Positions 1 through 6,753 of a stretch of DNA of 8,911 nt are shown in pieces. Position numbers and translations under genes: made by a program. The number at the start of each line of letters is the position of its first letter. The first letter of the stretch is position 1. Where the stretch lies: contig JAEVZP010000053.1 in assembly GCA_023392185.1 (NCBI GenBank), positions 1 through 8,911 of the forward strand, in the 5' to 3' direction. Below the pieces are notes generated by a model that made no database searches, was not told the origin of the DNA, and saw only the letters and a program-made list of their open reading frames with translations. This stretch comes from Bacteroidota bacterium (GTDB taxonomy: Bacteria > Bacteroidota > Bacteroidia > Chitinophagales > Chitinophagaceae).

Positions 1-615
1 TTGAACAAACTGCACAGCGTAAGCCATGAGATTCGCGCCCGCGAAATTGTGAACGGCTGCTATGTGGTGACTTCTCAGGCTTCTACCCCCGATGGCCGCC
101 ACACCGAATCCATTGGTGCGGTGCCGATAGAAAATCTACGCGGCGACAACCTGTGTAACGCAATGATGAAAGCGGAGACAAAAGCCAAACGCCGCGCGAC
201 ACTCGACCTCCTTGGATTGGGCATCCTGGATGAAACAGAAGCCGATGCCATTGCACCGGCGGAAGCCAAAATTCCCGCCCCGATAGCTGCTCCGGCCAGG
301 CCGGTTGCTGAGGCAAAGCCTGCTGTACCTGATGCAGAGCCGGAAGGAGCTAAGAAGGCACCCGCTAAAACCACCGAGAAGGTGAAGATGCTCGCCCCGG
401 ATGCCGAAGCGGTAGACCCGATGAAAACCAAGTACAGCACCGCTGCAACCCTCGAAGCTGCTTTAGGCAAAGCGTTCACCGTTAGCCAGCTCGCAGATCT
501 GTATTATGTGAACATCGAGACGATCGAAAAAAATGCAGCACTGAAAGCTCTTTTCACGGCCCGCAAACTGCAGATTACCAACGGGACGCTGCAAGCAGAT
601 GCCATGGCTGCGTAA
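1..615 (+). CDS. Phage-type recombination-associated protein, 5'-truncated by the window edge
   Basis: The visible 204 residues lack the N-terminus. The first codon, TTG, is probably an internal Leu, because relatives I recall have more sequence before the 'LHSVS' segment. Residues 48-82 hold the recognisable core: a Gly-Asp-x-Leu-x-Asn-Ala stretch, then MMKAETKAKRRATL and a GLGxLDETE motif. I know this from phage and prophage proteins often filed with single-strand annealing or recombination genes, usually as hypothetical proteins. Residues 86-125 are an Ala/Pro/Glu/Lys-rich, probably disordered linker. The last 55 residues form a small predicted helical domain (around DLYYVNIETIEKNAALKALF) seen, from memory, at the ends of other Bacteroidota phage proteins. 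It would act on DNA in the cytoplasm, but its biochemical role is inference. No phage neighbours are visible, so whether it is part of a prophage cannot be judged here. A strong terminator follows 36 bases after the stop. Confidence 0.6.
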   Translation: MNKLHSVSHEIRAREIVNGCYVVTSQASTPDGRHTESIGAVPIENLRGDNLCNAMMKAETKAKRRATLDLLGLGILDETEADAIAPAEAKIPAPIAAPARPVAEAKPAVPDAEPEGAKKAPAKTTEKVKMLAPDAEAVDPMKTKYSTAATLEAALGKAFTVSQLADLYYVNIETIEKNAALKALFTARKLQITNGTLQADAMAA

Positions 616-651
616 GCAAAGCTTTTTCCTTTAAATTTTAAAACTGTTTCT

Positions 652-684
652 AACAGCCCTTGCAATCAAGGGCTGTTTTCTTTT
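652..684 (+). terminator. Intrinsic terminator after the phage-type gene
   Basis: A perfect 11-bp stem, AACAGCCCTTG (652-662) with CAAGGGCTGTT (667-677), encloses a CAAT loop and runs into a T-rich tract (TTCTTTT). This is a textbook rho-independent terminator. It separates the phage-type gene from rdgB, so the two are unlikely to share a transcript. Confidence 0.9.
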
Positions 685-897
685 GAATATTGGTTTAAGA
701 CGTAGGATGTCTTTCGGGCGGCTTCCAGTCTGTGGCACTATTAAGTGGCCCTTCGACCCGCTCCCGGAGACAATTGTGTCGAAGCCTCGTAATACCGTCA
801 ATGCTGGGATAGCCTCTGAAGCAAAAGGAAATTAACCTTTCGGGTTCAACTCCGCGTTGCGGTCGTTATCTTTCCGGCCTGCAAAAAAATACTTCTT
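685..897. other. Intergenic region upstream of rdgB
   Basis: Apart from the palindrome at 751-784 there is no supported gene or RNA. A possible Bacteroidota -7 element, TATCTTTC (867-874, one mismatch to TAnnTTTG), lies 23 bases before the rdgB start, but no TTG sits at the expected -33 distance, so a promoter here is only tentative. The A-run just before the start replaces a Shine-Dalgarno sequence. Confidence 0.3.
751..784. repeat. REP-like imperfect palindrome
   Basis: CTTCGAC at 751-757 is the exact reverse complement of GTCGAAG at 778-784, with 20 bases between. The spacer contains CTCCCGGAG, which can pair further, and a degenerate GACAATTGTGTC. The form CCTTCGAC-nn-GCTC...GTCGAAG resembles dispersed repetitive extragenic palindromes I know from several bacterial phyla. 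Only one copy is in the window, so its repetitive nature is inferred. Confidence 0.45.
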
Positions 898-1485
898 ATG
901 CAACTGGTTCTGGCATCCAACAACGCAAAAAAGATAGCCGAGATTACAGCACTGTTACCACAGATTGGTTTATTGTCGCTTCAGGATGTGGGCTTCTCAG
1001 GCGATATTCCGGAACCCTTCGACACATTTGAACAAAATGCGGCACAGAAAGCGGAAACAATCTGGCGGTTCTGCGGGCTGCCCGCCCTTGCCGACGACAG
1101 CGGACTGAGCGTTGCTGCTCTTGGTGGCCAACCCGGCGTGCGAAGTGCGCGCTATGCAGGCGAACCCACAGACGACCGGCGCAATAATGAAAAACTTTTG
1201 GCCCAAATGAAAGGGGTGCAAGATCGGGACGCTTTTTTTACCTGCGTGATTGCTTTGGCAGGGATCACCGGAGAGATTGTATTTTTTAAAGGCCAGATGC
1301 CCGGAAACATTGCCACTAGCATTGCCGGAGCCGGTGGGTTCGGGTACGATCCGCTTTTTATTCCGGAAGGCGAAACGCAAACACTTGCCGATTTGCCGGC
1401 TGCATTTAAGGCAGCACGCAGCCACCGGGCGCAGGCACTTCTTCGCTTAAAGGATTATCTGCGTCAAACACTTAGGGCTCTTTAG
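898..1485 (+). CDS. rdgB: RdgB/HAM1 non-canonical purine NTP pyrophosphatase (XTP/dITP diphosphatase)
   Basis: This enzyme hydrolyses dITP, ITP and XTP to the monophosphate and pyrophosphate, keeping deaminated purines out of DNA and RNA. It is cytosolic and normally a homodimer. The 195 residues match the usual family length. Family motifs occur in order: LASNNAKK (5-12) for substrate binding near the N-terminus, ADDSGL (65-70) with the acidic catalytic and metal-binding residues, GVRSARYAG (80-88), GFGYDPLF (147-154) at the base-recognition pocket, and SHR (175-177) near the C-terminus. The ATG at 898 puts the first motif at the normal distance from the N-terminus, and no earlier start is needed. 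There is no Shine-Dalgarno sequence, only an A-rich leader. The Smr-domain gene starts 19 bases after the stop, which suggests co-transcription. Nothing in the coding sequence looks broken. Confidence 0.95.
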   Translation: MQLVLASNNAKKIAEITALLPQIGLLSLQDVGFSGDIPEPFDTFEQNAAQKAETIWRFCGLPALADDSGLSVAALGGQPGVRSARYAGEPTDDRRNNEKLLAQMKGVQDRDAFFTCVIALAGITGEIVFFKGQMPGNIATSIAGAGGFGYDPLFIPEGETQTLADLPAAFKAARSHRAQALLRLKDYLRQTLRAL

Positions 1486-1504
1486 TGTTTTTTAAAGAGG
1501 CGCT

Positions 1505-2497
1505 ATGAAATTCACTGTGGGCGACGCCGTATGGCTGCGACAAACTGAAGAAGAAGGTATATTGACCGGCTTCATTTCCCCTACGATCTACGAGGTGGAC
1601 GTGGCCGGCGTGCGCTTTCCGGTATTTGCCGATCAGCTGGAGCACCCTTACTTGCGACGTTTCCGGAAATCCGGTATCCTGCGCAAGGAAGTGGAGTTGC
1701 CGCTACCTGTGCCGGAGAAAAAGAAAGCAACCCGCTTGCCGCAGGGTTGTTATCTTTCTTTTTTTCCCTTTTACAAAGAATCTGCTGACCCCAGTGCTGC
1801 AGGGGAAATTGAAGCCGTAAGCGTGCATTTGGTAAATGAACTGCCTGATTCGTTGCGCTTTGAATACGATGTGCGAACGGCGGCCCGGGCTTCTGTCTTT
1901 CACCTGGCCGGAACGTTACCCCAATACTCCAATGTGTATCTCCACCGTCTGCCTTGGGAGGTTATGGCTGCGCAGCCGCGCTTTAGTTGGATGTTGCAGC
2001 CAACCTACGAGGGGCGGGTAGGGCCGCTCCAGGAAGGAACGGTAAGTCTCCGGGCCCGGCAGCTGATCCGGCGCATTCAGGGATTGGAAGAAAGCGGGCA
2101 TCCCGCTTTTTCAGAGTTGTTAGTAGATCATTTTATCGAAGCACCGCTGCTTGCTCTGCCGCAGTTGAAAGGCAGCAGGACGGCCGATCCGTTACCCGGC
2201 CTCAAACATTTCTCGGAAATGATTGACCTGCATGCCAACATCTTATTGGCGGATGCAGAGGACTATCTGCCTGCCGAAATTTTTCGGGTCCAGCTCGATG
2301 CCTTGCACCATTTTATGCAGGAAGCAATCGTGCATCAGGCGCGTAATCTCTTGATTGTGCATGGAGTCGGAAACGGCTTACTGCGCCGTGCGGTTGCTGA
2401 AATCGTTCAAACGTTTCCGGTGGTGAAGCGCCTGAACCATGACTGGCATCCCCGGTATGGCTTTGGCGCTACGGGCGTGAAGCTAAAATATAATTAA
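1505..2497 (+). CDS. DUF2027 / Smr-domain protein (MutS2-C-terminus-like, without the MutS ATPase)
   Basis: A 330-residue soluble protein. Residues 1-65 form a small beta-rich domain (VGDAVWL, then a G-rich turn), like the N-terminal part of DUF2027 proteins. Residues 75-215 form a middle domain of unknown function. Residues 238-330 are a clear Smr domain: IDLH (240-243) and VHGVGNGLLR (285-294), the two signature motifs of the MutS2 C-terminus. Smr domains bind nucleic acid and many are endonucleases; the IDLH and HGxGxG residues are intact, but activity here is inferred. The MutS core and Walker ATPase are absent, so calling it MutS2 would mislead. Unusually for this window, GAGG lies about seven bases before the ATG and could act as a Shine-Dalgarno sequence. 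It follows rdgB by 19 bases, placing two genes linked to nucleic-acid quality in one probable operon. Confidence 0.85.
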   Translation: MKFTVGDAVWLRQTEEEGILTGFISPTIYEVDVAGVRFPVFADQLEHPYLRRFRKSGILRKEVELPLPVPEKKKATRLPQGCYLSFFPFYKESADPSAAGEIEAVSVHLVNELPDSLRFEYDVRTAARASVFHLAGTLPQYSNVYLHRLPWEVMAAQPRFSWMLQPTYEGRVGPLQEGTVSLRARQLIRRIQGLEESGHPAFSELLVDHFIEAPLLALPQLKGSRTADPLPGLKHFSEMIDLHANILLADAEDYLPAEIFRVQLDALHHFMQEAIVHQARNLLIVHGVGNGLLRRAVAEIVQTFPVVKRLNHDWHPRYGFGATGVKLKYN

Positions 2498-2525
2498 TAA
2501 AGTCCCTTGAATAATAAAGACTTTA
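2498..2525 (-). terminator. Weak hairpin in the convergent gap, possible terminator for the MFS gene
   Basis: TAAAGTC (2498-2504) pairs with GACTTTA (2519-2525) across a 14-base loop. Read on the minus strand the stem is followed by a T-rich stretch (TTAATTATATTTTA) that overlaps the end of the Smr gene. On the plus strand no T-run follows. The stem is short and AT-rich, so this is only a candidate. Confidence 0.25.
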
Positions 2526-2548
2526 AAAGTACAATAAAATCGCTGTAA

Positions 2549-2567
2549 TATTTATTATGTAAAACAA
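2549..2567 (+). repeat. 19-base direct repeat, copy 1
   Basis: TATTTATTATGTAAAACAA is found here and identically at 6807-6825. This copy begins 52 bases after the stop of the Smr gene. AGTACAATA (2528-2536) lies just upstream and also occurs beside copy 2, but there on the downstream side. The function is unknown. Confidence 0.7.
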
Positions 2568-2640
2568 GAAATTCCTTTATACAGTTTTTTGGTTTAGATG
2601 GGGCATGACTTCTGTTACCACATTCCTTCGAAACCTGCAA

Positions 2641-3924
2641 TCACGGTTCCTCCTCTGCTTCTTTACTGATGTCGAAGCTGCGCAAACGCGGTGCTGCAAA
2701 GCCTACGACCGTCGCTACCACGATTGTGAGTACGCCGCCGAGTACCACCGACGGAACCGTTCCAAACATGCGGGCTGTCAGTCCGCTTTCAAGACTGCCG
2801 ATTTCGTTGGAAGAAGAAACGAACATTGTGTTGACCGCCGCCACCCGTCCGCGCATGTGGAGTGGGGTTTTCAGTTGCAGGATAATGCCCCGCAGTACCA
2901 CGCTCACGCCGTCGAACATCCCTAAAACAACCAGACTGCCCAGCGACAGCCAGTAGTTTTTAGAAATGCCAAACACGATGGTGCAAATTCCAAAACCAGC
3001 TACCGAGATCAGCAGTTTCCAGCCGGGTGCATTTTTGAGCGGTTTCCAGGTAAGCAGCAGCAGTGTGGTAATGGTGCCGATGCCGGCGGCGGCTTTCAGC
3101 CAGCCGTAGCCTTGCGGTCCTACGTGCAGAATCTCGTTGGCATATACCGGCAGCAGGGCCGTGGCACCGCCGAAGAGTACCGCAAAAAGGTCCAGGGAAA
3201 GTGCGGAAAGTAAAAGCTGGTTTTTAAAAACAAAGCGCAGGCCTTCACTAATACTTTGAAAAGCCGATTCCTTTTTCTCTGGGGCAAAAACTGCCTGCCG
3301 GGGCACCGGTGCGAGCGCCCAGCCTGCCAGCAGTAGTAAAAAGGTGACGGCCAGAAAACTGACTTCATAGCCGAGCGGTGCCAGCAGCAATCCACCCGCC
3401 AGCGGCCCGAGCACCGAGCCGGCCTGCCAGGCCATACTGCTCCAGGTAGTGGCATTGGGCAACAGGGGGCGCGGTACCAGCAGCCCTACCAGCGAAAAAG
3501 CTGACGGGCTCCAGAAAGCGCGCGCCAGCCCGCCTATAAAAATGCCCCCATAAAGCGTCATCAGGGTTCCGCCCATTCCCAGTGCTGCCTGTATGCCCGG
3601 AAAGGCCACCGCAATAAACAAAAGCGACAAGGCGGTGTACAGCAGAATGCACGCCATGACAAGGCTGCGCTTTTCGCGCCGGTCTACAAACGGTCCCGAA
3701 AGCAGTGAGCCGCCTACGGCGGGAATGACTTCTGCCAATCCCATAAACCCGAGATACAATGCCGGCCCTTCCTTGCTGTAGCGTGTTAATTCATAAACCA
3801 GATACGCTACTACTGCCGTCTGCCAGTTGAGCGAGAAAATCAAAAGAAACCGGGCTTTGAGATAGCGCCGGTAGTCTCTTATCTGCAGCGATTCATTCTT
3901 GCGGAGGAATCTTTCCATCTTCAT
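2641..3924 (-). CDS. MFS transporter, EntS/MFS_3-like efflux family
   Basis: A 427-residue, strongly hydrophobic inner-membrane protein of the length expected for a 12-helix major facilitator. After a basic N-terminal tail come helix 1 (about 26-46) and helix 2 (about 57-79). The MFS loop 2-3 motif follows: SGPFVDRREKRS, with Asp81, Arg82 and Arg86. Later segments include the LVPRPLLPNATTWSSMAWQ region followed by a GSVLGPLAGGLLL helix. This pattern is typical of the enterobactin-exporter-like MFS_3 group, which moves small molecules out by proton antiport. The substrate cannot be read from the sequence. The start at 3924 gives MKMERF; the Met two codons later is an equally possible start, and neither has a Shine-Dalgarno sequence. 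The gene is divergent from the ABC permease across 62 bases and convergent with the Smr gene. The C-terminal tail is acidic (KEAEEEP). Confidence 0.88.
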   Translation of the reverse strand: MKMERFLRKNESLQIRDYRRYLKARFLLIFSLNWQTAVVAYLVYELTRYSKEGPALYLGFMGLAEVIPAVGGSLLSGPFVDRREKRSLVMACILLYTALSLLFIAVAFPGIQAALGMGGTLMTLYGGIFIGGLARAFWSPSAFSLVGLLVPRPLLPNATTWSSMAWQAGSVLGPLAGGLLLAPLGYEVSFLAVTFLLLLAGWALAPVPRQAVFAPEKKESAFQSISEGLRFVFKNQLLLSALSLDLFAVLFGGATALLPVYANEILHVGPQGYGWLKAAAGIGTITTLLLLTWKPLKNAPGWKLLISVAGFGICTIVFGISKNYWLSLGSLVVLGMFDGVSVVLRGIILQLKTPLHMRGRVAAVNTMFVSSSNEIGSLESGLTARMFGTVPSVVLGGVLTIVVATVVGFAAPRLRSFDISKEAEEEP

Positions 3925-3946
3925 GCGGCCTGCAAGCTACACCGGC

Positions 3947-3959
3947 GCGCGTCACGCGC
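3947..3959. promoter_or_regulatory. 13-base palindrome, operator candidate in a divergent promoter region
   Basis: GCGCGT-C-ACGCGC is a perfect 6+1+6 inverted repeat in the 62-base space between the divergent MFS and ABC permease starts. It ends two bases before a -7-like element, a position where a bound repressor would block the polymerase. No regulator gene is nearby, so an operator role is inference; chance in GC-rich DNA is the alternative. Confidence 0.35.
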
Positions 3960-3961
3960 TT

Positions 3962-3969
3962 TATCTTTG
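3962..3969 (+). promoter_or_regulatory. Bacteroidota-type -7 promoter element for the ABC permease cluster
   Basis: TATCTTTG matches the Bacteroidota -7 consensus TAnnTTTG exactly and lies 17 bases before the permease ATG at 3987, implying a very short leader. No TTG is visible about 20 bases upstream at the -33 position, so the promoter is only half supported. Confidence 0.4.
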
Positions 3970-3986
3970 AAGCCCTTTTTCTGCCC

Positions 3987-5237
3987 ATGCCCGCCTTCGC
4001 GCATATTCTTTCCAACAGCATTGGACAGGCTTTCTCTGAAATCCGGTCTAATAAGTTGCGCTCCGCACTTTCGCTCCTGGGCATTACGATTGGCATTTTC
4101 TGCATTGTAGCCGTCTTGACGGTCCTTGATTCAATGCAAAGCAATATCCGGAAAGAAGTGGCTTCTCTCGGCGCTGATGTACTGTATATCGGGCGCTGGC
4201 CCTGGACCGACGAGGGTGGATCCTATAAATGGTGGGAATACATGAACCGGCCGTCGATGTCGCTCGACGAACTACGGGCGGTGCGGGAGCAGGTGCCGGC
4301 TGTGGGTAATCTGTCGCTGGTCCTGAGCACGCAGATTCCGGAATTACAGTTTGGCAGCGAGGCGGCGGAGAATGTTACGGCCTATGCCGTAACCCTTGGC
4401 TTTGACCGGCTTCAGAGCATAGAAGTAGAAACCGGACGCTACCTGACGGCTGCGGAGCTGGAGGGGGGAGTGCCCGCTGCGGTAATCGGGCGGAGCGTTT
4501 ATGAAGCGCTTTTTCCGGCAAATACTTCTGCACTGGGTGGGGTGTTGCCGGTGGAAGGCAAGCGCTACCGGGTAGTGGGCGTGCTGAAAGCTACCGGTGC
4601 CAATGCCGCCGGCTTTGATTTTGACCATGCTGTGATCTATCCTTACCTGGCAGCCAACGTGGATCTGCGTTCCCTCAACCACGATCCTTTGCTGATTGTA
4701 AGGGCGCGGGAAGGCGCTTCAGTAGCCAATATGGCGTTGGAAGTGGAAGGTGCGCTGCGCAGGGTCCGGAAAATAGCACCCGGCAGCCCGAACAATTTTG
4801 CGGTGAACCAATTGAGTCAGATTTCCGAAAAGCTTGATAGTATGTTTGCGGTTATCAACGGCATTGGCTGGCTTATCGGTGGCTTTTCGCTGGTGGTAGG
4901 GCTTTTTGGGATCGCCAATATTATGTTTGTTACTGTCAAAGAACGCACCCGGTTTATCGGGCTTAAAAAAGCCATTGGTGCCAAAAGCACCGAGATTCTG
5001 GCCGAGTTTCTGACCGAAGCGGTCGTGTTGTGTCTGATCGGCGGCGTCATCGGGCTGGCTTTGGTTTGGGGGCTGGCCCTGGTGATGCGCACAGCAGCAG
5101 ATTTTCCGGTAAGCTTGTCCCTGAAAAACCTTTTGATCGGCATGGGAGTCTCCACGCTGGTAGGGCTTGTTGCCGGATTGATTCCTGCCCGCCGGGCCGC
5201 CCGCCTGAATCCGGTAGTGGCCATTCGTTCCAACTAA
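3987..5237 (+). CDS. MacB/FtsX-like ABC transporter permease
   Basis: A 416-residue inner-membrane permease with the four-helix layout of the MacB/LolC/FtsX superfamily. The N-terminus carries the amphipathic IRSNKLRSALSLLGITIGI region leading into helix 1 (about 26-48). A large periplasmic MacB-PCD-like domain spans about 50-280. Three helices follow at about 289-314, 344-367 and 382-401. Between helices 2 and 3 lies the coupling segment VKERTRFIGLKKAIGAK, which normally contacts the ATPase. The C-terminus has the family ending PARRAARLNPVVAIRS. Such proteins do not form a classical import or export channel; they use ATP to drive conformational work for efflux, lipoprotein transport or envelope remodelling. 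No ATP-binding subunit is present in the window, so the partner must be encoded elsewhere. The start follows a -7 element. A phosphoribosyltransferase gene starts 29 bases after the stop. The substrate is unknown. Confidence 0.9.
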   Translation: MPAFAHILSNSIGQAFSEIRSNKLRSALSLLGITIGIFCIVAVLTVLDSMQSNIRKEVASLGADVLYIGRWPWTDEGGSYKWWEYMNRPSMSLDELRAVREQVPAVGNLSLVLSTQIPELQFGSEAAENVTAYAVTLGFDRLQSIEVETGRYLTAAELEGGVPAAVIGRSVYEALFPANTSALGGVLPVEGKRYRVVGVLKATGANAAGFDFDHAVIYPYLAANVDLRSLNHDPLLIVRAREGASVANMALEVEGALRRVRKIAPGSPNNFAVNQLSQISEKLDSMFAVINGIGWLIGGFSLVVGLFGIANIMFVTVKERTRFIGLKKAIGAKSTEILAEFLTEAVVLCLIGGVIGLALVWGLALVMRTAADFPVSLSLKNLLIGMGVSTLVGLVAGLIPARRAARLNPVVAIRSN

Positions 5238-5266
5238 ATCCCAAAACGTTTTTTCCTCCAATATTT

Positions 5267-5764
5267 ATGCAAAAAAACATCTTGCTCGATGCCGACCTCA
5301 TACAGCGCAAGCTGGCGCGGATGGCGTATGAAATCTGGGAACGTTATAGTGGAGAGGAAAAGATATTCTTTCTCAGCATCGAGCAGGGCGGACGGGCCGT
5401 GGCCGAATCGCTGGCCACGCAATTGCGCAGTTTTTCGCCGCTCGAGGTGATTATCCTGCCCCTCCGGATGGATAAAAAAGCGCCTTTGTCGCCTGCTGTG
5501 CTGCCAGAAGGTACAGATCTGTCCGGGCAATCGGTTGTGTTGATAGACGACGTGGCAAATTCCGGAAAAACCCTTTTTTATGCCCTGCGTCCGCTCCTGG
5601 CCTTCAACCTGCGCTCGCTGGCTATCGCCGTGTTGGTTGATCGCCGTCACAAATCTTTCCCGATCACGCCAGACGTGGTGGGCATTGCTGTGGCCACCAC
5701 TCTCGAAGACCATATCGAGGTTGCTGCCGAATCGGGCGTTCCGGTGGCTGCTTATTTGCTTTAA
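5267..5764 (+). CDS. PyrR-like phosphoribosyltransferase
   Basis: A 165-residue cytosolic type I phosphoribosyltransferase fold protein. The PRPP-binding loop VVLIDDVANSGKT (residues 90-102) is intact, with the paired acids Asp94 and Asp95. An IEQGG segment (38-42) matches the early pyrophosphate-contacting loop. AVLVDRRHKSFPITPDVVGI (121-140) closely follows the corresponding part of PyrR. The PyrR loop usually containing YRDD is replaced by LRMDKKAPL. I recall similar proteins as widespread but uncharacterised in Bacteroidota. Neither uracil phosphoribosyltransferase nor RNA-binding attenuator activity can be assumed, and no pyr genes are nearby. The open frame extends back to 5030, but that part lies inside the permease gene; the ATG at 5267 gives the natural N-terminus. 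It lies 29 bases after the permease and 25 before the asparaginase gene, so co-transcription is likely. No Shine-Dalgarno sequence is seen. Confidence 0.8.
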   Translation: MQKNILLDADLIQRKLARMAYEIWERYSGEEKIFFLSIEQGGRAVAESLATQLRSFSPLEVIILPLRMDKKAPLSPAVLPEGTDLSGQSVVLIDDVANSGKTLFYALRPLLAFNLRSLAIAVLVDRRHKSFPITPDVVGIAVATTLEDHIEVAAESGVPVAAYLL

Positions 5765-5789
5765 AAAAAATGCTTACCAGATTTCCTTT

Positions 5790-6752
5790 ATGAATCAACC
5801 CCTGACTCTTGTTATTCACGGCGGTGCCGGAAACATTCACCCCGGCATGCTCACACCCGAAGCGGAAGAAGCTTATCGCCTTGGGCTCCAGATTGCCCTT
5901 GATGCCGGTTATAGTGTGCTCCAAAAGGGCGGCACCTGTGTGGATGCAGTCTGCGCTGCCGTTGTGCAGATGGAAGACAATCCCATTTTCAACGCCGGGC
6001 GCGGCTCGGTCTTTACCAAAAAAGGACTGCACGAAATGGACGCCTGTATTATGCGGGGCGAAGACCGGGAAGTGGGTGCTATTGCCGGGGTTCGCAATAT
6101 CAAAAACCCGGTGATGCTGGCCCGGGAAGTTTTGCTGCATTCCAATCATGTGTTGCTAAGCACCAAGGGCGCTTCAGAGTTTGCCATGACCCAGCACGTA
6201 GAGATGGCGCCGGACGATTATTTTTTCAATAAAGAACGTTATGATCAGTGGGTGGAAATCCGGGATTCGGATTACACGCAGCTCGACCATAAAGGCGATA
6301 ATCTGAAGGGCGGAAAAGTAGCTTTTGAGGGCAAGAAATTCGGGACGGTAGGTGCGGTAGCACTGGATGCACACGGCCATATAGCCGCCGCTACTTCAAC
6401 GGGCGGAATGACCAATAAGCGGTTTGGCCGTATTGGCGATTCGCCGATACCAGGCGCAGGGACGTATGCTTACGACAAAACCTGTGCGATTTCCTGTACC
6501 GGCCATGGCGAATATTTTCTGCGCGCGGTGGTGGCTTACGATGTGAGCTGCCTTATGGAATACAAAGGTTATTCGCTGCAGCAGGCCTGTGATACGGTAA
6601 TTGGCGAAAAGCTCCCGGAAATGGGCGGGGAGGGTGGCCTGATAGCGGTAGATGCGCAGGGACAATGGGTGTATTCCTTTAATTCAGCCGGGATGTTTCG
6701 GGGCGTTCGTTCGGCTGCCGGAGCAGACGAAGTAGCATTTTACGGACTATAG
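5790..6752 (+). CDS. iaaA: Isoaspartyl peptidase / L-asparaginase (plant-type, Ntn hydrolase)
   Basis: This enzyme removes beta-aspartyl (isoaspartyl) residues from dipeptides and hydrolyses L-asparagine. It is made as a precursor that cuts itself before a catalytic Thr to yield alpha and beta subunits. The 320 residues match the family length. The N-terminus has LVIHGGAGNI (7-16), and NPIFNAGRGSVF (64-75) follows. The autocleavage site is FGTVGAVALD, making Thr186 the predicted nucleophile. Then come AATSTGGMTNKRFGRIGDSP (200-219), supplying the second Thr and the substrate-binding Arg and Asp, and CTGHGEYFLR (236-245) with the second substrate-binding Gly pair. There is no signal peptide, so it should be cytosolic. 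The ATG at 5790 is preferred over upstream in-frame starts, which lie inside the previous gene. It is the last gene of its cluster, followed directly by an intrinsic terminator. Its link to the permease and phosphoribosyltransferase appears to be positional only. Confidence 0.93.
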   Translation: MNQPLTLVIHGGAGNIHPGMLTPEAEEAYRLGLQIALDAGYSVLQKGGTCVDAVCAAVVQMEDNPIFNAGRGSVFTKKGLHEMDACIMRGEDREVGAIAGVRNIKNPVMLAREVLLHSNHVLLSTKGASEFAMTQHVEMAPDDYFFNKERYDQWVEIRDSDYTQLDHKGDNLKGGKVAFEGKKFGTVGAVALDAHGHIAAATSTGGMTNKRFGRIGDSPIPGAGTYAYDKTCAISCTGHGEYFLRAVVAYDVSCLMEYKGYSLQQACDTVIGEKLPEMGGEGGLIAVDAQGQWVYSFNSAGMFRGVRSAAGADEVAFYGL

Positions 6753-6753
6753 C

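Noticed and set aside
707..835. A 42-codon open frame starting ATGTCTTTCGGG before rdgB
   Set aside because: It has no convincing ribosome binding site, reads straight through the REP-like palindrome and encodes no recognisable pattern.
836..860. A T-arm-like GGTTCAACTCC suggesting a tRNA
   Set aside because: The flanking bases form only about three pairs, and no acceptor, D or anticodon stems can be built around it.
2543..2584. CTGTA ... TACAG followed by TTTTTT as a terminator
   Set aside because: There are only five pairs around a 32-base loop, too weak to support a terminator call.
2605..2925. A plus-strand frame of 106 codons
   Set aside because: It mostly overlaps, antisense, the C-terminal part of the MFS transporter and has low-complexity, unrecognisable content.
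4719..5261. A minus-strand frame of 180 codons
   Set aside because: It is antisense to the permease gene, which has clear family motifs and helices; the Gln/Asn/Lys-rich product looks like a shadow frame.
5030..5266. Upstream extension of the phosphoribosyltransferase frame
   Set aside because: It overlaps the conserved C-terminal helices of the permease gene in another frame, and the encoded residues do not resemble a phosphoribosyltransferase.
5580..5789. Upstream extension of the asparaginase frame
   Set aside because: It overlaps the conserved C-terminal half of the phosphoribosyltransferase, and the family N-terminus begins naturally at the ATG at 5790.
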